Assembly: GCF_000688335.1 (NCBI RefSeq)
Contig: NZ_JHZX01000001.1
Location: 3,286,001-3,350,000, forward strand
Source of the DNA: Sediminibacter sp. Hel_I_10
GTDB taxonomy: Bacteria > Bacteroidota > Bacteroidia > Flavobacteriales > Flavobacteriaceae
Direction: 5' to 3'
DNA: 64,000 nucleotides
This document shows, piece by piece, positions 8,812 through 17,539 of the stretch (its first letter is position 1; every line of letters begins with the position of its first letter). A program made the position numbers and the translations under genes. The notes beneath the pieces were generated by a model. It saw only the letters and a list, made by a program, of their open reading frames with translations, had not been told where the DNA came from and searched no databases.

Positions 8812-9147
8812 TTATTGTTTTTTAGGTCTGGTGACGAGATTGACTGCGTTTTGTAGTTCGGTCCAGGTAGTATTCAATTCTTTTAGAAATAATTGCCCTG
8901 TTTCTGTAAGGCCATAATATTTTCGTGGTGGACCAGATGTGGATTCTTCCCAACGGTAGTTGAGTAAACCTGCGTTTTTTAGTCGTGTTAATAGCGGATA
9001 AATGGTACCCTCTACTACGAGCATCTTGGCATCTTTAAGCGTTTCAAGGATTTCTGCAACATAGGCATCTTCATCTCTAAGCACGGAGAGGATGCAATAT
9101 TCCAAAACGCCCTTACGCATCTGCGCTTTTGTGTTTTCTATTTTCAT
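8812..9147 (-). CDS. PadR-family transcriptional regulator
   Basis: The 111-residue product is a winged-helix PadR protein. It shows the conserved start (MRKGVLEYCILSVL), the EILETLKDAKMLVVEGTIYP helix-turn-helix, the wing TSGPPRKYYGLTETG, and a C-terminal dimerisation helix. The ATG at 9147 is preferred to one 102 bp upstream because it gives the standard PadR length. PadR next to a PspC gene is a common Bacteroidota pairing. It probably represses the operon in which it lies; the ligand is unknown. Confidence 0.9.
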   Translation of the reverse strand: MKIENTKAQMRKGVLEYCILSVLRDEDAYVAEILETLKDAKMLVVEGTIYPLLTRLKNAGLLNYRWEESTSGPPRKYYGLTETGQLFLKELNTTWTELQNAVNLVTRPKKQ

Positions 9148-9332
9148 GTGTTCATTTTGATTTTTTAAATCGAGTATAATCAATCGACGGCTTTGTTTAT
9201 AACAGACTGATGAGATACTGTTAAAATTTTGTGCTAATAAATTAAGCATTTAGCCGCGGATGATTTTTTTACGATTTATGATTCTATTCGCTTTTTGATT
9301 GATGATATTATTTAAAAGTTATGACGAATTAT

Positions 9333-9881
9333 TTATTTGAAAATAAGTTGATTAGTATATACCAAAAGGCTAATGCCCAAACTGATTATAAAAAAAGTGG
9401 CTGTGTTAAATTTCCAAGATATATTATAGATTAGCGTGACTTTAATTACAAGAAAAATTAAAAAGACACTTACAAGTATTGGGAGCGTCATTTTTCCAAT
9501 ATTTAACCATTGGCTAACTCTTGCTTCATCGTTGGCTAATGTTAAATAGCTTATTACGCTGGCCATAGTTCTCATTAGAGCGGCTGTAAAAATATAGGGG
9601 TACCAAGTTTTTAAGTTTTTTATCGTCAAAATACTGAACAACACAATCGCTTGAATAATTGTAAATATTGGGCCAGCAATACTTACGGTTTGCTGATGCC
9701 ATTCTTGTTGATAAACTTGACCATCTAATAAACCAGCAGAATTTAGGGTCATCGACATACTGTAGCCTAGACTATTTCCCGTAATAAAATGTGCAGCCTC
9801 ATGTAGGAAAAAAGTAATAAATACAGCAAGCAAACAGTAGGCAACATATTTTACTGAAATTGACATGGTTGTTTGATTCAT
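9333..9881 (-). CDS. M50-like integral membrane metalloprotease-family protein
   Basis: The 182-residue protein has about five membrane helices. FFLHEAAHFITG (residues 24-35) carries the HExxH zinc motif inside the first helix region, and SIAGPIFTIIQAIVLF follows, resembling the conserved Gly/Pro-containing helix of M50 peptidases. The typical late Asp-containing helix (NxxPxxxxDG) of site-2 proteases is not evident, so the third zinc ligand is uncertain. It may be a minimal M50 protein or a relative without protease activity. It starts 5 bp after the DUF4870 gene ends, so the two form one operon. Confidence 0.65.
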   Translation of the reverse strand: MNQTTMSISVKYVAYCLLAVFITFFLHEAAHFITGNSLGYSMSMTLNSAGLLDGQVYQQEWHQQTVSIAGPIFTIIQAIVLFSILTIKNLKTWYPYIFTAALMRTMASVISYLTLANDEARVSQWLNIGKMTLPILVSVFLIFLVIKVTLIYNISWKFNTATFFIISLGISLLVYTNQLIFK

Positions 9882-9886
9882 GAGCT

Positions 9887-10333
9887 TTATTTTAAAAAAT
9901 TGATGGTCAAAGGGTATTGATACAATTCACCATCTCTAGCTTTTAAGCTCGCAATGACTATAAATATGAGTTCAAGAATAAAGCCTACTACAGCTAAAAA
10001 CCCTAGTCCTCCTGTGATATAAAGTAGGGGGGAAGGCTTTCCAATATTTAAATGAAAATCATGAAACCCGTTCCAATCTATAAAATCGAGACCACTTGCT
10101 AATTTGAAAATAAAAAATGGAATGGTCAGCATGCCAATAATGAGCGTGTAGAGCAAAATACTAATTTGAAAATTAATGGCTTGCTTTCCATGTTGGTCTA
10201 TAAATTCAGATTTCTCCTTATTTGTGGTCCATAAAATAATAGGCCCAATAAAATTTCCTAAAGGTACTAGAAACCTTGAAAAGGTAGACAGGTGAATAAA
10301 AGTGGCAATATTTTTTTGATGGTTGGTTATCAT
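9887..10333 (-). CDS. DUF4870 membrane protein
   Basis: The 148-residue product has the DUF4870 pattern. An N-terminal helix (ATFIHLSTFSRFLVPLGNFI) is followed by GPIILWTTNKEKSEFIDQHGK, a second helix beginning QAINFQISILLY, and two further helices. The conserved DQHGKQAINFQ segment (about 46-56) identifies the family, which is of unknown function and often lies near stress and lipid genes. It is the first gene of a two-gene operon with the M50-like protein. An 18-bp palindrome lies 82 bp upstream, between it and the divergent DUF4442 gene. Confidence 0.85.
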   Translation of the reverse strand: MITNHQKNIATFIHLSTFSRFLVPLGNFIGPIILWTTNKEKSEFIDQHGKQAINFQISILLYTLIIGMLTIPFFIFKLASGLDFIDWNGFHDFHLNIGKPSPLLYITGGLGFLAVVGFILELIFIVIASLKARDGELYQYPLTINFLK

Positions 10334-10414
10334 GATTAAAAAGGATATAGTATTTTCTTATACAAATATATGTCTAAAAAAAGGTATTATGTTACACATA
10401 GTACTAAAAATTAA

Positions 10415-10449
10415 CAATTTGTTAACAAATTGAGGATCCAATAATTTTC
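10415..10449 (+). promoter_or_regulatory. Promoter with overlapping 18-bp palindrome upstream of the DUF4442 gene
   Basis: CAATTTGTTAACAAATTG (10415-10432) is a perfect palindrome. It contains the TTG (10419-10421) of a possible -33 box. Twenty bases later comes TAATTTTC (10442-10449), one base off the TAnnTTTG -7 consensus. A dimeric repressor bound to the palindrome would block this promoter and could also act on the divergent DUF4870 gene. Confidence 0.45.
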
Positions 10450-10476
10450 GATATTTTAGCTGAAACAACTTTGAAA

Positions 10477-10932
10477 ATGACTGTCACTGCTAGAAAATTA
10501 AATGCTTTTTTATTGGTAAAATTACCTGCGGCTTACTTCTGTGGTGTTCGAGCAAAGTTTATAGATGATACCACATGTTTAGTTTCCGTAAAGTTTAGAT
10601 GGATTAATCAAAATCCGTTTAAATCTATGTTTTGGGCAGTTCAAGGAATGGCTGCAGAGCTTACCACGGGTGCTTTAGTTATGAAAAAAATAAAAGAAAG
10701 CGGTAAAAATATATCGATGTTGGTTGCCAATAACAATGCGTCATTTACTAAAAAAGCAATTGGGAGAATTTCGTTTACCTGCAATCAAGGTCATGCTATT
10801 GATGAGGTGATAGCCAAAGCAATTGCCACTAAAGAAGGACAAACCGTTTGGCTTTCTAGCATTGGTATTAATGAAGAAGGTATTAAAGTTTCGGAGTTTA
10901 ATTTTGAATGGACCCTAAAATTGAAAGCTTAA
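10477..10932 (+). CDS. DUF4442 hotdog-fold protein (thioesterase-like)
   Basis: The 151-residue product matches the DUF4442 pattern: FKSMFWAVQGMAAELTTGAL (hotdog helix region, about 48-67), then a long beta sheet ending FNFEWTLKLK. Hotdog proteins of this kind are related to acyl-CoA thioesterases; the substrate is unknown. An in-frame TTG lies two codons earlier (10471), but the ATG is preferred. No membrane segment or signal peptide is present. Confidence 0.75.
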   Translation: MTVTARKLNAFLLVKLPAAYFCGVRAKFIDDTTCLVSVKFRWINQNPFKSMFWAVQGMAAELTTGALVMKKIKESGKNISMLVANNNASFTKKAIGRISFTCNQGHAIDEVIAKAIATKEGQTVWLSSIGINEEGIKVSEFNFEWTLKLKA

Positions 10933-11048
10933 TGGTGTTTATTGTAAAGCGCTCAAAATAAAATTTCTTAGTCTTTATGACCTGTTTTTTGTAACAAAAT
11001 CTAACATAGGGCAACCAATATATCGAACAATCAAAACTCAAAATCATT

Positions 11049-11846
11049 ATGACATCACACGAAATTGACTATAGAATTTACGGAGAAGAAATGCAATACG
11101 TCGAAATAGAATTGGACCCACAAGAAGGCGTTATTGCTGAAGCGGGTAGTTTTATGATGATGGACGACGGCATTAAAATGGAAACCATTTTTGGTGATGG
11201 ATCCCAAAGTGATTCTGGCTTCTTCGGAAAAATACTTGGGGCAGGAAAACGAATATTAACTGGAGAAAGTTTGTTTATGACTGTTTTTTACAACACGCTC
11301 ACTGGAAAACGAAACGTGTCTTTTGCTTCTCCGTATCCTGGAAAGATCATTCCCGTAGATTTAACAGAATTTCGAGGGAAGTTCATTTGCCAGAAAGATG
11401 CATTTCTATGCGCTGCTAAAGGTGTTAGTGTTGGTATTGAATTTTCAAAAAAATTAGGGCGTGGTCTTTTTGGAGGAGAGGGGTTTATCATGCAAAAACT
11501 AGAAGGTGATGGGGTGGCCTTTGTACATGCCGGTGGCACCATGGCGAAAAAGGTGTTGCAACCTGGTGAAACTTTAAAAGTAGATACAGGTTGTATTATA
11601 GGCTTTACACAAGACATCGATTATGATATTGAATTTGTAGGCGGTATTAAAAACACCATTTTTGGAGGTGAAGGCTTGTTCTTTGCAAAACTACAAGGAC
11701 CTGGTACGGTCTATATCCAATCCTTGCCTTTCAGTCGATTAGCCGGTAGAATCTTGGCATCTATACCAAAAGGAGGTAAAAGCAGGGGAGAAGGTAGTGT
11801 GCTCGGTGGTTTAGGAGATTTATTGGACGGCGACAATCGATTTTAA
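11049..11846 (+). CDS. AIM24 / TIGR00266-family protein
   Basis: The 265-residue product is a beta-rich protein of the TIGR00266/AIM24 family. Landmarks are [15 protein letters not shown] (residues 28-42), [41 protein letters not shown], and the repeat [21 protein letters not shown]. It is full length and ends with a Gly-rich tail. AIM24 in yeast is mitochondrial; the role of bacterial members is unknown. It is separated by about 115 bp from the DUF4442 gene upstream. Confidence 0.92.
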   Translation: MTSHEIDYRIYGEEMQYVEIELDPQEGVIAEAGSFMMMDDGIKMETIFGDGSQSDSGFFGKILGAGKRILTGESLFMTVFYNTLTGKRNVSFASPYPGKIIPVDLTEFRGKFICQKDAFLCAAKGVSVGIEFSKKLGRGLFGGEGFIMQKLEGDGVAFVHAGGTMAKKVLQPGETLKVDTGCIIGFTQDIDYDIEFVGGIKNTIFGGEGLFFAKLQGPGTVYIQSLPFSRLAGRILASIPKGGKSRGEGSVLGGLGDLLDGDNRF

Positions 11847-11972
11847 GAATTTATTGGCTGTTAAAGTTTAGACCTGTTTAACATTTTATCAGATTTTTTA
11901 GTACATTTAACGAGAATAATAACCGTTTGCCTATCGTTGAATTTTACTTTTATTTAACCAAAACTAAAAAAA

Positions 11973-12170
11973 ATGGCAAGAGCAATGTTCGAGTATACCA
12001 AGACTGTACTTAATAAAGTCAGTTTTGATTCTACATTGTTCTGTAGAGAATTACAAAAAGCACTTCAACGCTTACTACCTTATGAAATTGAAGAGCTTAA
12101 GATTTATATCAAGTCTTTAATACTACAGAACCCTGAATTGGATCAATGTTTAATATTATTAAAACCATAA
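11973..12170 (+). CDS. Small conserved protein of unknown function
   Basis: The 65-residue product is helical and has no membrane segment (MARAMFEYTKTVLNKVSFD, then ELQKALQRLLPYEIEELKIY). Highly similar small proteins are widespread in Flavobacteriaceae, but I know of no function. A very strong bidirectional terminator lies directly after the stop, which supports a real gene. It is probably transcribed alone or with the AIM24 gene 126 bp upstream. Confidence 0.8.
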   Translation: MARAMFEYTKTVLNKVSFDSTLFCRELQKALQRLLPYEIEELKIYIKSLILQNPELDQCLILLKP

Positions 12171-12175
12171 AAAAG

Positions 12176-12200
12176 AAGCGACCTTCGGGTCGCTTTTTTT
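12176..12200. terminator. Bidirectional terminator between the small ORF and oxyR
   Basis: AAGCGACC and GGTCGCTT form a stem around a tight TTCG-type loop. Both strands then show T runs, so the hairpin can serve the two convergent genes. Confidence 0.9.
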
Positions 12201-12207
12201 ATACTTG

Positions 12208-13146
12208 CTATTTTGGTAAAGGACTTACGATCTCTACATTTTGAAACGCAATAGCACCTCTAATAATACCAGAGATCACGTTATGAAGTGCATCTATGAT
12301 TTGCATTTTAAGCTCATTTTTGTGATAAATAATACTCACTTCACGCGCTGGGGAGGGTTCATTAAAATGTCTTAATTGCGACTTCATCTTATCATTAAGA
12401 TCCATAGTATGAAGATAGGGCAAAAGCGTCATGCCTAAACCTTCGTCTGAAAGCTTGATTAGGGTTTCAATACTCCCGCTCTCTAATTGAAAGTTGTCAT
12501 TATGTGAGTCATTGAGTGCCTTGCATAAATTGATGACACCGTCTCTAAAGCAATGGCCATCCTCTAATAATAAAATATCGTTGAGATCGAGATCACTTAC
12601 ATCTAATTTAGTTAATTGTGATAACGGGTGATCGTTTGGTACATATCCTACAAAAGGTTCGTAGTACAGCACGCGCTCTTTAATAATATCATGTTGTAGC
12701 GGAGTTGCGGCAATGGCGGCGTCTAAATGTCCGTCGTTAATTCTAGTGATGATTTCTTCGGTGGTGAGCTCCTCAATTTTGAGTTTTACCTTCGGAAATT
12801 TTTTAATAAAGGTCTTGAGAAACATCGGCAATAACGTTGGCATAACGGTTGGGATAATGCCCAGCTTAAATTCTCCACCAATAAATCCTTTTTGCTGGTC
12901 TACAATATCTTGAATACGATCAGACTCATCTACAATATTTTTGGCCTGATGTACAATCTTACGACCAACATCGGTTAGTTCAATGGGTTTTTTACTTCTG
13001 TCGAAAATAAGAATGTCGAGCTCATCTTCTAATTTTTGAATTTGTGTACTCAAGGTTGGCTGTGTCACGAAACATTTTTCGGCAGCTTTGGTGAAATTTT
13101 TATGTTCAGCAATAGCTAAAACATAATGAAGTTGTGTTATGGTCAT
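12208..13146 (-). CDS. oxyR: OxyR hydrogen-peroxide-sensing LysR-type regulator
   Basis: The 312-residue product has an N-terminal winged helix (LHYVLAIAEHKNFTKAAEKC and VTQPTLSTQIQKLEDELD) and a periplasmic-binding-like sensor domain. The redox site is intact: Cys199 in DGHCFRD and Cys208 in NLCKA, at the same numbering as Escherichia coli OxyR. It should therefore form the activating Cys199-Cys208 disulfide in the presence of peroxide. It stands alone; trxB, which could help re-reduce such systems, lies about 8 kb away. Confidence 0.95.
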   Translation of the reverse strand: MTITQLHYVLAIAEHKNFTKAAEKCFVTQPTLSTQIQKLEDELDILIFDRSKKPIELTDVGRKIVHQAKNIVDESDRIQDIVDQQKGFIGGEFKLGIIPTVMPTLLPMFLKTFIKKFPKVKLKIEELTTEEIITRINDGHLDAAIAATPLQHDIIKERVLYYEPFVGYVPNDHPLSQLTKLDVSDLDLNDILLLEDGHCFRDGVINLCKALNDSHNDNFQLESGSIETLIKLSDEGLGMTLLPYLHTMDLNDKMKSQLRHFNEPSPAREVSIIYHKNELKMQIIDALHNVISGIIRGAIAFQNVEIVSPLPK

Positions 13147-13163
13147 AGATTAAAATATACCTG

Positions 13164-13171
13164 CAAAATTA
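13164..13171 (-). promoter_or_regulatory. Candidate -7 promoter element of oxyR
   Basis: On the minus strand TAATTTTG fits TAnnTTTG exactly and lies 17 bp before the oxyR start. No clear TTG is at the expected -33 spacing. Confidence 0.4.
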
Positions 13172-13232
13172 TCAATACTATTTATAAAAACTATAGTGTT
13201 TTGTGTTAATAATAGTTTAAATGCATGTAAAT

Positions 13233-13266
13233 GAAAAAATCCAGAATTCAAAAATTCTGGATTTTG
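13233..13266 (-). terminator. Terminator after the DUF2141 gene
   Basis: A long hairpin (AATCCAGAATT paired with AATTCTGGATT) with a T run on the minus strand lies about 28 bp beyond the DUF2141 stop. Confidence 0.85.
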
Positions 13267-13293
13267 TAAAGTGGTCATTGAAATTGTATTTAT

Positions 13294-13713
13294 TTAGAAT
13301 CTTAAGGCTAAACTTAAATCTTCATCAGAGACATCAAATTTAGCATCCTCGTATCGTGGTGGGCCAAAACTTCTGGGATTATTGGATAGCCCGTAAGATT
13401 CTTTAGGCATGCCGTTAGACTCAAAATCCATACGTTTGTTATCGTTTTCGTCATGAAGTACCATGACGGCATATTCGCCAGGTTTAACGTTTTCAAAAGT
13501 GATGGTTGCCTTGCCGTTAGTGATTTTGCTGGTTTTGCTATCAACTCCACCTGTTTTCATAAAGGTGTCTTTTGAGTGAAGTACAAATAAAAGGGAGCCA
13601 TTATCATTTTTGGCATTTTCTAAGGTAACGGTTAAGGTTTGTCCGGTTTCATCTTGAGAGAATCCTAATAGAGAGATACAGGCGAAGGCTAAAGATAGAA
13701 GTAACGTTTTCAT
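13294..13713 (-). CDS. DUF2141 exported protein
   Basis: The 139-residue product has a signal peptide (MKTLLLSLAFACISLLGFSQ, cleaved near residue 20) and a compact beta-sandwich of the DUF2141 type. The conserved GEYAVMVLHDENDNKRMD (about 83-100) and the motif YGLSNNPRSFGPPRYEDAKF (107-126) identify the family. It is predicted periplasmic; the function is not known. It has its own terminator and appears monocistronic. Confidence 0.9.
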   Translation of the reverse strand: MKTLLLSLAFACISLLGFSQDETGQTLTVTLENAKNDNGSLLFVLHSKDTFMKTGGVDSKTSKITNGKATITFENVKPGEYAVMVLHDENDNKRMDFESNGMPKESYGLSNNPRSFGPPRYEDAKFDVSDEDLSLALRF

Positions 13714-13835
13714 GAGATTTTGATTTAATGGTTATTGTCTTTCGATGAATCAAATATCCTCTGAAAGTAAAACTTTACCTAAACGAAACTACTGAACTGT
13801 GATTTTTTTAGGTTGGACTGTCAATTTTTGAGGTG

Positions 13836-15179
13836 TTAAATCAATCCTCTTGCTTTAATCTCTAAATATTTATTAATGGTATCTAGGGTAAGATCTTGTG
13901 GTGTGGTCAAGATGGACTGGATCCCGTATTTTTGAAGCTCACTAACAATCAATCGTTTTTCATATGCAAATTTCTCGGCAATCACTTTATCGTAAGCTTG
14001 TTGCACAGTTTCTGCCTTTCCTGAAATTAAAGTGTTGAGTTCTGTATTCTTGAAGAAGATTACCACTAGCAAATGATTTTTAGCAATACCTTTTAGGTAC
14101 GGAATCTGCCTGTGCAGCCCGTCAAGCGTTTCAAAATTGGTGTAGAGTAACATCAGGCTTCTCTGTTTGATATGACGTTTAACGTCGGCATAGAGCCTAC
14201 TGAAGTCTGTTTCGTAGAAATCTGTTTTCACATTATAAAGCGTTTCTAAAATCAGATTCATTTGCGAGGTACGGCGTTCGGCTACAACAATATTTTCTAC
14301 CTTTTTAGAGAATCCTAAAATACCGGCTTTATCTTGTTTTTTTAAGGCTACGTTTGAGATGACCAAAGCTGCATTGATGGCATAATCTACTAGTGTAAGT
14401 CCATCAAATGGCATTTTCATGGCACGGCCTTTATCTATAACTGAATAAATGGGCTGTGATTTTTCATCTTGAAATTGGTTTACCATCAATTGATTGCGCT
14501 TTGCAGTGGCTTTCCAATTGATCGTTCTTAAATCATCACCTAGAACGTATTCCTTAATTTGCTCAAACTCCATGGTATGGCCAATCTTTCTGATTTTTTT
14601 GATGCCATATTGATGTAAATTATTGCTAATGGCCATCAAGCCATATTTACGCAATTGCATGAAACTGGGATAGGTGGGGATCATGGCATTCTGATCTGTA
14701 GTGAAGCGTCTCGCCACAAAACCAAAAACAGAGGTCACGTAAATGTTTAATTTTCCGAAGTGATATTCACCCCGTTCTACAGGACGTAACTCGTATGCCA
14801 TTTGGGAGGTACTCGAGGCATCCAATTTCCGAAGAATGCTAAAATCACGAACTTGAAATTGTTCAGGGATTTCGTCAATAATAGTCACATTGACGTTAAA
14901 GGTATAATAATTTGAAATTTCTAAGTGTATCGGGTTTTGATCACCGTTAGAGAATTTCTCTGGTAATAGGCGTTTGCCCACCACACCGCGTTTGGCAGCG
15001 AACAAGATGATCGTGTCCAAAATGGTGAGCGTGGCTAGTAAAAGGAGCAATAGTTTAACAATATTGAATAATCTTGGAAACACAAAACTGAGCACAAAAA
15101 GTATCATTAGCCCAATGCAGGCGTAGAAAAATCGATTTTGTATGTAGAAAGGTTTAATACGTTTCACTAGAGTTTTCAA
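13836..15179 (-). CDS. DUF58-domain protein of the MoxR cluster
   Basis: The 447-residue product begins with two adjacent membrane helices (about 17-60). A beta-rich region follows, then the DUF58 core around EQIKEYVLGDDLRTINWKAT (208-227), which precedes a von Willebrand A-like fold. It is the last gene of the SpoIIM/MoxR operon. DUF58 proteins pair with MoxR AAA+ ATPases and are thought to help assemble or mature envelope or metal-containing complexes; the client here is unknown. 69 bp separate it from the moxR gene upstream. Confidence 0.9.
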   Translation of the reverse strand: MKTLVKRIKPFYIQNRFFYACIGLMILFVLSFVFPRLFNIVKLLLLLLATLTILDTIILFAAKRGVVGKRLLPEKFSNGDQNPIHLEISNYYTFNVNVTIIDEIPEQFQVRDFSILRKLDASSTSQMAYELRPVERGEYHFGKLNIYVTSVFGFVARRFTTDQNAMIPTYPSFMQLRKYGLMAISNNLHQYGIKKIRKIGHTMEFEQIKEYVLGDDLRTINWKATAKRNQLMVNQFQDEKSQPIYSVIDKGRAMKMPFDGLTLVDYAINAALVISNVALKKQDKAGILGFSKKVENIVVAERRTSQMNLILETLYNVKTDFYETDFSRLYADVKRHIKQRSLMLLYTNFETLDGLHRQIPYLKGIAKNHLLVVIFFKNTELNTLISGKAETVQQAYDKVIAEKFAYEKRLIVSELQKYGIQSILTTPQDLTLDTINKYLEIKARGLI

Positions 15180-15248
15180 TATAAAAATGCAACACTATGA
15201 TGTTGTTGACGTTTCTTTTCAGTTGATTTTCGGGATGTCACTAACCTC

Positions 15249-16340
15249 TTATCTTGGTATTTCTACCGCTTCAATAATCTGTTTGATAATTTGTTTTGTG
15301 GTAACGCCTTCCATTTCACGTTCTGGAGTTACAATGACGCGGTGTTGCAATACTGGCACGGCAGATCTTTTGATGTCTTCTGGAGTTACAAAGTCACGGC
15401 CGTCCATTGCCGCAAAGGCCTTACTGGCTTTTAAAATGGCAATAGAGGCTCTTGGCGATGCACCTAGATATAGAAAAGGATTGTTTCTCGTGTTTACAAT
15501 CATATCTGCAATGTACCTCATCAAGTGTGTTTCTATTTTGATCTGCGTCACCAAGGCCTGAAAATCGTTGATCTGTGCTTTGCTTAGGTGTGCAGTAACT
15601 TGATCGGTTTTAGAAATTCCTTTTAAATTTTGCTCTCTGTTTAAGATTTCTACTTCTTCTTCTACGTTAGGATAATCAATATCAATTTTGAATAAAAAAC
15701 GGTCTAATTGGGCCTCTGGTAGTCGGTAAGTGCCCTCTTGCTCCACTGGGTTTTGTGTGGCCAAAACGATAAACGGCAATTCCATTTTAAACTTGTTACC
15801 ATCTATGGTAATCTGACGTTCTTCCATGACCTCAAATAATGCTGCTTGTGTTTTTGCAGGCGCTCTGTTGATTTCGTCAATAAGAATCATATTAGAAAAT
15901 ATAGGGCCTTCTTTAAACTCAAATTCGGTAGTTTTCATATTAAATACAGAAGTTCCCAGAATATCACTCGGCATTAAATCTGGTGTAAATTGAATTCTAC
16001 TAAAGCCAATATCCAAAGATTTGGCCAACAGTTTTGCAGAAACGGTTTTAGCGACACCAGGTACGCCTTCTATCAAGGAATGTCCGTTTGCCAAGATAGA
16101 GGCAATAAGCATGTCTATCATTCCTTTTTGACCAACAATGACTTTGCTAATTTCGTTTTTGATAAGTGCAATCCCTTTTTGCAATTCGCTAAGGTCAATG
16201 CGATTTTCAAAACTTAGGTCAGCGTTTTCAGTTTGAGACTGTTCTTGAGATTCTGACGTTTCAGAATGTAATTTTTCCAAATGATCTTCTGTATGCTTAG
16301 GGGTTAAGTCCTCATTTTGGTTGTTATCTAAATGTTCCAT
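15249..16340 (-). CDS. MoxR-family AAA+ ATPase
   Basis: The 363-residue product has an acidic, disordered N-terminal extension of about 45 residues. The MoxR AAA+ core follows, with Walker A GVPGVAKT (92-99), Walker B LIDEINRA (153-160), sensor ATQNP, and the arginine-rich GASPRASIAILKASKA segment near the end. It is a cytoplasmic chaperone-like ATPase expected to act with the DUF58 protein downstream. The start is 2 bp after the DUF4350 stop, so expression is coupled. Confidence 0.95.
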   Translation of the reverse strand: MEHLDNNQNEDLTPKHTEDHLEKLHSETSESQEQSQTENADLSFENRIDLSELQKGIALIKNEISKVIVGQKGMIDMLIASILANGHSLIEGVPGVAKTVSAKLLAKSLDIGFSRIQFTPDLMPSDILGTSVFNMKTTEFEFKEGPIFSNMILIDEINRAPAKTQAALFEVMEERQITIDGNKFKMELPFIVLATQNPVEQEGTYRLPEAQLDRFLFKIDIDYPNVEEEVEILNREQNLKGISKTDQVTAHLSKAQINDFQALVTQIKIETHLMRYIADMIVNTRNNPFLYLGASPRASIAILKASKAFAAMDGRDFVTPEDIKRSAVPVLQHRVIVTPEREMEGVTTKQIIKQIIEAVEIPR

Positions 16341-16342
16341 AT

Positions 16343-17539
16343 CTATTGGGTGTAAAAATCTTCAATTGCTGTATTTAATCTTAACAAGTCGGCTTCGTTA
16401 CAGTCGGCCTTGCTTCTTAAATATACAATTTGATTAATGAGTTTTTTAATATCGGTTTGTTCTTTATTCGCTTTTTGAGCTAAGTTTTTAATAAACTTTT
16501 CATCTAAAGTTTGCGTGTCTAGATAGTAAACACGTCTAATATACTCTAAAAAATATTTTATTTTTTTCTCAATGAGATTGTTGTGATCTTTTGTTTCGTA
16601 ATAAAGATTACCAATGGTTTTTGTGAAATCAACCGTTGTATTTTTTAAGGGTTCTATCACCTTAACCACACGTTGGCGCCTTTTGGCATTAAAAATCATA
16701 AATAATACAATGGTAATTAAAGCCAGATACCAAGCATAGCGCAGTGCAGGTTGACTTAGCACAAAGCGCATTGGTGAATCACCGAGATCTTTTGTGGTTT
16801 TATTTCTAGAGTCAAAATAAATGGTATCGTCATTAAGATAAGACATTACTCCAGCTGCATATTTTGCATTTGATTTTTTAAGAAGGTGGTAATTGGTAAA
16901 TACAATGGGTTGCAAATGTAAGAACACACGACCAGAGCCCCAGTTGACCTTGATGAAATTGACGTGGGTAGAGTCTGCAAACTTTTGCTGTCCTAAAACC
17001 GTGGTGTATAGCGTATCTACCGAAGAGAAATAAATATTACTTAATCCCTTTTCTATGGATATAGAATCATTTTTTAAACTAGGATTTGAAAAATAGAGCT
17101 CAGCCTTACCTTTAAAATCAAAAGCATTTTCGGTTTCAAATTTGAGGGAGTCCTGTAACCGAATGGGGAAGTAATTCGCAGAAATAAAAATGTCATTGCC
17201 GTGGGAGGCAAAATCTAAGAGTTCTTGAGCAGAGCTATTGTCTAAGTTAGGATATTCATCTATTAAAATATAATTACCGGTTGTAAGATATGAGCTGTCT
17301 TCCCAACTGTAATAGTCATCAAAGTATTCGTAAGGGGTGACCTTTATGTCCTGTGTCTTACTGTCTGGGAATAACGTATGAAGTTCATTGTAAAACACAA
17401 AAGTGCCATAAGGGATCTTATGGGTTTCTTTAAAGGTTTTCTGCCAGTTAATTGGTGGTGGTGTTGAGAACTCCACAGCAATGATGCCTAAAAAAAGTAG
17501 AATTAGTAACCCAACGTATATTTTTAGGGTCCTGCTCAT
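16343..17539 (-). CDS. DUF4350-domain membrane protein
   Basis: The 398-residue product has one N-terminal membrane helix (about 6-23) and a large extracytoplasmic GATase-like region of the DUF4350 type (LIDEYPNLDNSSAQELLDFA). A second helix (about 268-284, YAWYLALITIVLFMIF) is followed by a basic cytoplasmic tail. Start and preceding stop overlap by 4 bp with the DUF4129 gene (17536-17539). It is a standard member of the MoxR operon; its molecular role is unknown. Confidence 0.85.
   Translation of the reverse strand: MSRTLKIYVGLLILLFLGIIAVEFSTPPPINWQKTFKETHKIPYGTFVFYNELHTLFPDSKTQDIKVTPYEYFDDYYSWEDSSYLTTGNYILIDEYPNLDNSSAQELLDFASHGNDIFISANYFPIRLQDSLKFETENAFDFKGKAELYFSNPSLKNDSISIEKGLSNIYFSSVDTLYTTVLGQQKFADSTHVNFIKVNWGSGRVFLHLQPIVFTNYHLLKKSNAKYAAGVMSYLNDDTIYFDSRNKTTKDLGDSPMRFVLSQPALRYAWYLALITIVLFMIFNAKRRQRVVKVIEPLKNTTVDFTKTIGNLYYETKDHNNLIEKKIKYFLEYIRRVYYLDTQTLDEKFIKNLAQKANKEQTDIKKLINQIVYLRSKADCNEADLLRLNTAIEDFYTQ

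Noticed and set aside
13314-13550. Second minus-strand frame within the DUF2141 gene
   Set aside because: The DUF2141 frame has a signal peptide and family motifs; the overlapping frame has neither.
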